Shown piece by piece: positions 1 through 5,827 of a stretch of DNA of 5,827 nt; positions within the stretch are counted from its first letter, which is position 1; each line of letters opens with the position of its first letter. The translations under genes and the position numbers were made by a program. This DNA comes from Mycobacterium sp. (lineage in GTDB: Bacteria > Actinomycetota > Actinomycetes > Mycobacteriales > Mycobacteriaceae): NCBI GenBank assembly GCA_029256565.1, contig JAQSXQ010000177.1, positions 1 to 5,827 on the forward strand, read 5' to 3'. Under the pieces are notes generated by a model. The model had not been told where the DNA came from and made no database searches. It saw only the letters and a list, made by a program, of their open reading frames with translations.

Positions 1-699
1 GTGACGCTCGCGCTGCGGGCGCTGCCCGCGGCAGGCCGCGGTGATCCGCCTGGCATGCGGGAGTGGCTGCTCGCCGCGCTGCACAGCAAGGTGTCGAAGT
101 TCCTGACGCACCCGATCGTGGCGCTCGTTCTCTTCGTGGCCGGCTTCTACGGTCTGTACTTCGGTGGCCTGTTCGACGCCGCCGCGGACAGTCACGCCGC
201 GCACGTGGCGATGAACGTGCACGTCCTGCTCAGCGGCGACCTGTTCTACTGGGTCGTGATCGGCGTCGACCCGACCCCACGCCCGATCCCGCCGCTGGCC
301 AAGCTCGGCATCGTGTTCGCGTCGCTGCCGCTGCACGCCTTCTTCGGGGTCGTGCTGATGGGCACCAAGTCGCTGCTGGCAGGCGACTTCTACGAGTCGC
401 TCGGCCTGCCGTGGCACACCGACCTCGTCGACGACCAGAAGCTCGGCGGCGCGATCGCGTGGTCGGCGGGCGAGGTGGCGCGGCGGACCGCGACGACGAC
501 GCCGACCTCGCGGCATACAACGCGATGCTCGCTCAGATGGCCAAGCGCGAGTCCGAGTCGCGCTAGCGAGGTCCGGCCTCGCCCATCCATCCCCAGTCCG
601 GGTTTCATCCACAGCGCGGCGCCGTCGGCTCGGTTCCGCCGCGTCCTCGTCACCCCTCGCACCGTGAATGGAGGTGTCCACCGTGGACATCGCCAGTAG
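1..699 (+). CDS. caa3_CtaG-family membrane protein (cytochrome c oxidase assembly/copper), 5'-partial, C-terminus frameshifted
   Basis: This is the 3' part of a membrane protein of the caa3_CtaG family, which in actinobacteria is often fused behind a CopD copper-transport domain; the start lies outside the window, and the GTG at base 1 is only an in-frame codon. Hydrophobic helices are visible at about window codons 38-56, 70-88 and 102-122, with family-like segments MNVHVLLSGDLFYWVVIGVDP (split here as MNVHVLLSGD and LFYWVVIGVDP), SLPLHAFFGVVLMG and LGGAIAWSAGE, and histidines at codons 65, 68, 74, 112 and 139 that could serve metal or haem handling. After about codon 159 the reading frame leaves the family sequence and runs through a basic Arg/Ser/Pro/Thr-rich tail to TAG at 697-699. 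The family's last helix is cut to its first residues. The role in oxidase or copper assembly is known for the family only; that this allele is functional is doubtful. Confidence 0.75.
   Translation: MTLALRALPAAGRGDPPGMREWLLAALHSKVSKFLTHPIVALVLFVAGFYGLYFGGLFDAAADSHAAHVAMNVHVLLSGDLFYWVVIGVDPTPRPIPPLAKLGIVFASLPLHAFFGVVLMGTKSLLAGDFYESLGLPWHTDLVDDQKLGGAIAWSAGEVARRTATTTPTSRHTTRCSLRWPSASPSRASEVRPRPSIPSPGFIHSAAPSARFRRVLVTPRTVNGGVHRGHRQ
477..566 (+). pseudogene. Out-of-frame original C-terminus of the CtaG-type gene
   Basis: In the third frame, bases 477-566 read AADRDDDADLAAYNAMLAQ and then MAKRESESR before TAG at 564-566. An acidic stretch followed by a (D/E)LxAYNAMLxxL-type ending is what I recall at the end of mycobacterial CtaG/CopD proteins, right after the last membrane helix. 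Here it lies one frame away from the upstream coding sequence (first frame), and the helix that should sit between GEV and AADR is absent. The simplest reading is a deletion of 3n+1 bases with its junction near 474-480. A sequencing or assembly error in a GC-rich, repetitive stretch (runs of cgacgacgac) is the main alternative, although a single-base error alone would not explain the missing helix. Confidence 0.65.
566..582 (+). terminator. Candidate hairpin terminator at the ancestral CtaG stop
   Basis: GCGAGG (566-571) and CCTCGC (577-582) form a perfect 6-bp stem with a 5-base loop that can gain one G-U pair. It overlaps the last base of the old stop codon at 564-566. No U-tract follows (cccatccatcccc), so it would belong to the weak U-less class proposed for mycobacteria. 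Because the frameshifted reading frame now continues through it to 699, its effect may differ from that in relatives. Position supports the call; strength is uncertain. Confidence 0.35.
675..689. promoter_or_regulatory. Perfect interrupted palindrome, possible operator or leader hairpin for ssb
   Basis: TGTCCAC (675-681) and GTGGACA (683-689) are exact reverse complements separated by one base, ending 29 bases before the ssb start. This size and symmetry suit a dimeric repressor or activator site. As RNA the outer 5-6 pairs could form a small hairpin. I do not match it to a named regulator: it is not a LexA box of the mycobacterial TCGAAC-N4-GTTCGA type. No clean TANNNT -10 box lies in 567-718; the nearest, TAGCGA at 697-702, lacks the last T. 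Confidence 0.4.
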
Positions 700-705
700 C
701 GATAC

Positions 706-713
706 GAGAGGAA
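706..713 (+). promoter_or_regulatory. Ribosome binding site of ssb (decides the start)
   Basis: GAGAGGAA is a good Shine-Dalgarno sequence; its AGAGG core ends 7 bases before the ATG at 719. It favours that ATG over an in-frame ATG at 668, which has no comparable purine tract and would add 17 residues ahead of the OB fold. Confidence 0.75.
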
Positions 714-718
714 CACCA

Positions 719-1231
719 ATGTTCGAGACACCCATCGCCCTCGTCGGGAACATCGTCAGCGAGCCCGTGCGGCGCCGCGTCGGCGAGCAGGACCTCACCC
801 GCCTCCGGGTGGCGAGCAACTCGCGCCGCAAGGCGGCCGACGGCAGCTGGCAGGCCGGGGACACGCTGTACGTGACGGTCAGCTGCTGGGGTGCGCTGGC
901 CCTGGGCGCGGGCGGATCGCTCGTCAAGGGCGACCCGGTCGTGGTCGTCGGCCACCTCTACACCAATGAGTACGACGACAAGGAGGGCAACAAGCGCTCG
1001 ACCAACGAGATCCGCGCCATCTCCGTCGGGCCGGACCTCGCGCGCAGCGTCGCCCGCATCACCTCGACGCGGCGACTGGTCGGCGTCGGCCCGGGCAGCG
1101 GGGACGGTGGCGATGCGGGCACGGAACCCGCCGCGACCGGCCACGTCGAACCCGGTGACGTCGACGACGACGGTTCCGACGGCTTGTCGGACGGGTCGGC
1201 GCCGGACGCGGGGCTGACGCTCACGGCGTAG
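719..1231 (+). CDS. ssb: Single-stranded DNA-binding protein, second mycobacterial type (SSBb-like)
   Basis: A 170-residue SSB with an N-terminal OB fold at about residues 1-115. Family landmarks are the opening strand MFETPIALVGNIV, the TRLRVASN strand (27-34), the aromatic SCWGAL segment with W57, the KGDPVVVVGHLY strand (70-81), and the basic/acidic turn before the NEIRAISVG strand. The protein should coat single-stranded DNA during replication, repair or recombination in the cytoplasm. The tail after residue 120 is Gly/Asp/Ser-rich and ends DAGLTLTA, so it lacks the acidic DDxxPF tip with which main SSBs recruit partner proteins. Together with its position next to ettA (as Rv2478c lies next to Rv2477c), this marks it as the paralogous SSBb, not the replicative SSB, which normally sits between rpsF and rpsR. 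In M. smegmatis SSBb has been linked to stress. The start is set by the ribosome binding site at 706-713. Confidence 0.88.
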   Translation: MFETPIALVGNIVSEPVRRRVGEQDLTRLRVASNSRRKAADGSWQAGDTLYVTVSCWGALALGAGGSLVKGDPVVVVGHLYTNEYDDKEGNKRSTNEIRAISVGPDLARSVARITSTRRLVGVGPGSGDGGDAGTEPAATGHVEPGDVDDDGSDGLSDGSAPDAGLTLTA

Positions 1232-1246
1232 CGGCCCGACAGCCTC

Positions 1247-1263
1247 CGTCGGCTCGGCCGACG
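1247..1263 (+). terminator. GC hairpin after ssb, candidate terminator
   Basis: CGTCGGC (1247-1253) and GCCGACG (1257-1263) form a perfect 7-bp stem with a three-base TCG loop, starting 16 bases after the ssb stop codon. There is no U-tract after it. It lies just upstream of the ettA -10 box, so it could close the ssb transcript before ettA starts its own. Being a perfect DNA inverted repeat overlapping the expected -35 region of that promoter, it could instead be a protein-binding site. Confidence 0.45.
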
Positions 1264-1273
1264 CGGTGACGCC

Positions 1274-1279
1274 TAGGAT
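1274..1279 (+). promoter_or_regulatory. Candidate SigA-type -10 box for ettA
   Basis: TAGGAT fits the mycobacterial TANNNT -10 consensus and lies 44 bases before the ettA ATG, predicting a transcription start near 1286 and a leader of about 38 bases. No TTGACA-like -35 is present (about 1251-1256 reads GGCTCG), which is common in mycobacterial promoters. The leader holds purine tracts GGGGAGA (1298-1304) and GAAAGG (1306-1311); the latter ends 12 bases before the start codon, a somewhat long spacing. Confidence 0.55.
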
Positions 1280-1323
1280 GGTCTCCGAGCATTACCCGGG
1301 GAGACGAAAGGCAACGCAACGGC

Positions 1324-2997
<1,674 letters not shown>

Positions 2998-3034
2998 TCT
3001 CGCCGGGTAGGCGCGCGGGGGCCACGGGGGCTAC

Positions 3035-3040
3035 TAGTGT
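3035..3040 (+). promoter_or_regulatory. Candidate -10 box for gdh
   Basis: TAGTGT inside CTACTAGTGTCG fits TANNNT and lies 38 bases after the ettA stop and 88 bases before the gdh ATG, predicting a start near 3047 and a leader of about 80 bases. No -35 match is seen at the right distance. TTGACC at 2983-2988 is too far upstream for this box; with a 19-base gap it could only pair with the poor TAGGCG at 3008-3013. Confidence 0.45.
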
Positions 3041-3061
3041 CGCTGCTGCGTGCCATCGCTT

Positions 3062-3083
3062 CGCCGTCCCCGTGGGGCCGGCG
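3062..3083 (+). promoter_or_regulatory. Leader hairpin / near-perfect palindrome ahead of gdh
   Basis: CGCCG (3062-3066) pairs with CGGCG (3079-3083); one T/C mismatch follows, then CCC (3068-3070) pairs with GGG (3075-3077) around a CGTG loop. If transcription starts near 3047 this lies in the 5' leader and could be a regulatory stem. As DNA it is a 22-bp palindrome with one mismatched pair, plausible as an operator. No known riboswitch or regulator site is recognised, and GC-rich DNA forms such stems by chance. Confidence 0.35.
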
Positions 3084-3113
3084 GAGCAGGCCAACGACGG
3101 ACGGCGCGCAGGC

Positions 3114-3118
3114 GGGAG
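3114..3118 (+). promoter_or_regulatory. Ribosome binding site of gdh (decides the start)
   Basis: GGGAG lies 9 bases before the ATG at 3128, a standard spacing. The reading frame has no better-placed start close by; the GTG at codon 3 is too close to the same site to be preferred. Confidence 0.65.
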
Positions 3119-3127
3119 TAGATCGGC

Positions 3128-5827
3128 ATGACGGTGATTCCGGGAGGCAGCAGAGGCGCCGACGGCTCGGCTGAGACGACGAAGATTCGCAGCCAGGACC
3201 CCAACGCCACGCTCGCCAGGGCGTACCTGCAGACCCACCGGGGGCCGCACGGCGACGCACCCGCCGCGGACTCCACCGTCACCGCGCCGATCGCCCGTTC
3301 CATCGCAGGCGGCATCGTCACGCCTGCGCTGCTCGCGGCCCACGGCAAGGTGGGCCGCAAGCGATCGATGGGCGAGACCAAGGTCGCGGTGTACGCCTCG
3401 GGTGACGAATCCGGTTGCGGCCCCGCGATACAGATCGTCACCGACGCCAGTGCGATGTCGATGGACTCGGTCACCGTGCTGCTGCACCGCCTCGGCGTCG
3501 CCTACGTGGCGATCATGAACCCGGTGTTCCGGGTGCGCCGCAGCGCCAACGGCGAGCTGCTCGACATGCAGCCCGCCGCCGACCCGCAGGCAGCCAGGGA
3601 CGGCATCGACGAATCGTGGATCCACGTCGAACTGTCGCCGTCCGCCGACGCGAAGGCCGTGACGGAGGCGGCCGAGCTGCTGCCCAACGTGCTCGCCGAC
3701 GCCCGGCAGGTCGCCGTCGACACCGGCGCGCTGAACGCCATGCTGGTCGGGCTCGCCAACGCGCTCGACTCCGACGTGGCAGGCAACTTCCCGAGTTACG
3801 ACCGCCGCGACGTGGCGGCGCTGCTGCGCTGGCTGGCGGCCGGACACTTCGTGATGCTCGGTTACCAGCGCTGTGCGGTGCGCAACGGCGAGGCCTCGGT
3901 GGAGCCCGCCAGCCGGCTCGGCGTGCTGCGGCTGCGCACCGACGTGCTGCCGCAGCTCACCGGCGACGACGACCTGCTGGTGCTCGCCCAGGCCACCATG
4001 CCGAGCTACCTGCGCTACGGCGCGTACCCGTACATCGTGGTGGTCCGGGAGAACCTGCCCGGCGGCACGACCATCGAGCACCGGTTCGTTGGTCTGTTCA
4101 CGGTCGCCGCGGCGAATGCCAACGTGCTGGAGATCCCGCTGATCTCGCGCCGCGTCAACGAGGCGCTGGCGCTCGCGCACGGCGACCCCAGCCATCCTGG
4201 CCAGTTGGTCCTCGACATCATCCAGACCATCCCGCGGCCGGAACTCTTCTCGCTCACCGCGCGTGATCTGCTGGAGCGGGCCAAGGCCGTGGTGGACCTC
4301 GGTTCACGGCGACGGGCCCTGCTGTTCCTGCGGGCCGACAAGCTGGCGCACTTCGTCTCGTGCCTGGTGTACCTGCCGCGTGACCGCTACACCACCGCCG
4401 TGCGGTTGGAGATGCAGGACATCCTGGTCCGCGAGTTCGGTGGCCTGAGCATCGAGTACACCGCGCGCGTCAGCGAATCCCCTTGGGCCGTCGTGCACTT
4501 CACGGTCAAGCTGCCGGACGGCTCGGTGCGGACCGACGTCGACACGTCGCTGGAGAACGAGACGCGGGTGCAAAGCCTGCTGACCGAGGCCGCGCGCACG
4601 TGGGGTGACCGTCTGATGGGAGCGGTGCGCGACGGCGCCATCAGCCAGACCGACGCCGAGCACTACGCCGCGGCGTTCCCGGAGGTCTACAAGCAGGCGT
4701 TCAGCCCGGACGACGCCATCGCCGACATCGAGATCATCGAGCACCTGTCCGACGACTCGGTCAAGTTGGTGTTCGCCGACGGCGCCGAAGACCATGCCGC
4801 GCAACTGACCTGGTATCTCGGCGGGCGGTCCGCATCGCTGAGCGAGCTGCTGCCGATGCTGCAGTCGATGGGCGTGGTCGTGCTCGAGGAGCGGCCGTTC
4901 ACCGTCACCCGCAACGACGGTCTGCCGGTGTGGATCTATCAGTTCAAGATCGCGGTGCACCCGTCGATACCGGATCCCGACGACGCCGAGGAACGTGCCG
5001 CCACCGCGACCCGGTTCGCCGACGCCGTCACCGCCATCTGGCAGGGCCGGGTCGAGATCGACCGGTTCAACGAGCTGGTGTTGCGGGCAGGGCTCACCTG
5101 GCAGCAGGTGACGATTCTGCGGAGTTACGCGAAGTACCTGCGGCAGGCGGGTTTTCCGTACAGCCAGAGCCACATCGAGACCGTCGTCAACGGCAACCCC
5201 GACACCGCCGTCGCGCTGGTGCGGCTGTTCGAGGCGCTGTTCGATCCGTCGGAGTCCGACACCCGCCCCGATGCGCAGGCAGCAGCCGCCGTCGTCGCGG
5301 CCGACATCGAGGCGCTCGTCAGCCTCGACACCGACCGCGTGCTGCGGGCGTTCGCCTCGATGATCCAGGCGACGCTGCGCACCAACTACTTCGTCACCAG
5401 GGCCGGCTCGGCGCGCGAGCAGAACGTGTTGTCGATCAAGCTCAATCCGCGCCTGATCGACGAACTCCCGCTGCCGCGGCCGAAGTACGAGATCTTCGTG
5501 TACTCCCCGCGCGTGGAGGGCGTGCACCTGCGGTTCGGCAACGTCGCGCGCGGCGGCCTGCGGTGGTCGGACCGCAAGGAGGACTTCCGCACCGAGGTCC
5601 TCGGGCTCGTCAAGGCCCAAGCGGTCAAGAACGCGGTGATCGTGCCCGTGGGCGCCAAGGGCGGCTTCGTGCTGAAGAACCCGCCGGCGCCGACGGGTGA
5701 CCCCGCCGCCGACCGCGACGCGCAGCGTGCCGAGGGCGTGGCGTGCTACCGCCTGTTCATCGGCGGTCTGCTCGACGTCACCGACAACGTCGACACCGTG
5801 AGCGGCAACGTCACGGTGCCCGACCGG
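3128..5827 (+). CDS. gdh: Large NAD-dependent glutamate dehydrogenase (GDH-180 class), 3'-partial
   Basis: The first 900 codons of a protein that is about 1600 residues in mycobacteria (Rv2476c / M. smegmatis GDH180 type), open to the window edge without a stop or frameshift. It oxidises glutamate with NAD+ to 2-oxoglutarate and ammonium in the cytoplasm. The N-terminal two thirds are the regulatory ACT-like and helical regions of this class, with conserved blocks such as DSVTVLLHRLG (113-123), YLRYGAYPY (294-302), HRFVGLFTVAA (318-328), LPRDRYTTAVR (416-426), LPVWIYQFKI (599-608) and YLRQAGFPYSQ (670-680). The catalytic domain begins near 785 with YEIFVYSPRVEGVHLRFG, then ARGGLRWSDR (807-816) and LVKAQAVKNAVIVPVGAKGG (827-846). 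K834 and K844 are candidates for the conserved substrate/catalytic lysines of the GDH superfamily. The Rossmann NAD domain and C-terminus lie beyond the window. In mycobacteria the enzyme is inhibited by GarA under PknG control; nothing here shows that directly. The first about 30 residues are not conserved with relatives as I recall them. Confidence 0.95.
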   Translation, partial: MTVIPGGSRGADGSAETTKIRSQDPNATLARAYLQTHRGPHGDAPAADSTVTAPIARSIAGGIVTPALLAAHGKVGRKRSMGETKVAVYASGDESGCGPAIQIVTDASAMSMDSVTVLLHRLGVAYVAIMNPVFRVRRSANGELLDMQPAADPQAARDGIDESWIHVELSPSADAKAVTEAAELLPNVLADARQVAVDTGALNAMLVGLANALDSDVAGNFPSYDRRDVAALLRWLAAGHFVMLGYQRCAVRNGEASVEPASRLGVLRLRTDVLPQLTGDDDLLVLAQATMPSYLRYGAYPYIVVVRENLPGGTTIEHRFVGLFTVAAANANVLEIPLISRRVNEALALAHGDPSHPGQLVLDIIQTIPRPELFSLTARDLLERAKAVVDLGSRRRALLFLRADKLAHFVSCLVYLPRDRYTTAVRLEMQDILVREFGGLSIEYTARVSESPWAVVHFTVKLPDGSVRTDVDTSLENETRVQSLLTEAARTWGDRLMGAVRDGAISQTDAEHYAAAFPEVYKQAFSPDDAIADIEIIEHLSDDSVKLVFADGAEDHAAQLTWYLGGRSASLSELLPMLQSMGVVVLEERPFTVTRNDGLPVWIYQFKIAVHPSIPDPDDAEERAATATRFADAVTAIWQGRVEIDRFNELVLRAGLTWQQVTILRSYAKYLRQAGFPYSQSHIETVVNGNPDTAVALVRLFEALFDPSESDTRPDAQAAAAVVAADIEALVSLDTDRVLRAFASMIQATLRTNYFVTRAGSAREQNVLSIKLNPRLIDELPLPRPKYEIFVYSPRVEGVHLRFGNVARGGLRWSDRKEDFRTEVLGLVKAQAVKNAVIVPVGAKGGFVLKNPPAPTGDPAADRDAQRAEGVACYRLFIGGLLDVTDNVDTVSGNVTVPDR

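Noticed and set aside
668..718. An upstream in-frame ATG that would extend SSB by 17 residues
   Set aside because: It lacks a ribosome binding site, and the OB fold normally starts directly at the MFETPIALVGN segment, which has a good one.
567..718. A DNA-damage (RecA-NDp / PafBC-type) promoter or LexA box before ssb
   Set aside because: No acceptable TTGTCRGTG-N8-TANNNT arrangement or LexA palindrome was found; only the unrelated 675-689 palindrome is present.
2998..3013. Short inverted repeat CGCC/GGCG (3001-3013) after the ettA stop as a terminator
   Set aside because: Only four base pairs with a five-base loop and no U-tract; too weak to call.

Overview
The window is very GC-rich with a strong G/C bias at third codon positions, and its four protein-coding genes all lie on the + strand. 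The proteins read as mycobacterial, and the gene order matches my memory of a conserved block of Mycobacterium/Mycolicibacterium chromosomes (the Rv2478c-Rv2477c-Rv2476c order of M. tuberculosis, with a membrane CtaG-type gene upstream in fast growers). A fast-growing Mycolicibacterium-like chromosome is the best guess; the species cannot be told from this sequence.

Layout: (1) 1-699 holds the 3' part of a polytopic membrane protein of the caa3_CtaG (cytochrome c oxidase assembly / copper) family. Its natural C-terminus is out of frame, apparently because of a small deletion that also removed the last membrane helix. (2) 567-718 is a short intergenic stretch with a small hairpin at the old stop codon and a perfect interrupted palindrome just before the next gene. 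(3) 719-1231 is a second-type single-stranded DNA-binding protein (SSBb-like) that lacks the usual acidic Pro-Phe tip. (4) 1232-1323 carries a strong GC hairpin and a good mycobacterial -10 box. (5) 1324-2997 is an intact EttA-type ABC-F ATPase, the energy-dependent translational throttle. (6) 2998-3127 carries a -10 box, a leader hairpin and a clear ribosome binding site. (7) 3128-5827 is the first 900 codons of the large (about 180 kDa subunit) NAD-dependent glutamate dehydrogenase, which runs off the window with no break.

Functionally these are mainly core physiology genes: respiratory or copper assembly, DNA maintenance, translation control by energy charge, and glutamate catabolism to 2-oxoglutarate. 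Each of the last three genes has its own leader and, for ettA and gdh, its own candidate promoter, so the block looks like co-oriented neighbours more than one tight operon. I see no mobile element, tRNA, rRNA, CRISPR array or recognisable new defence or biosynthetic system. The most notable anomaly is the disrupted end of the CtaG-type gene.
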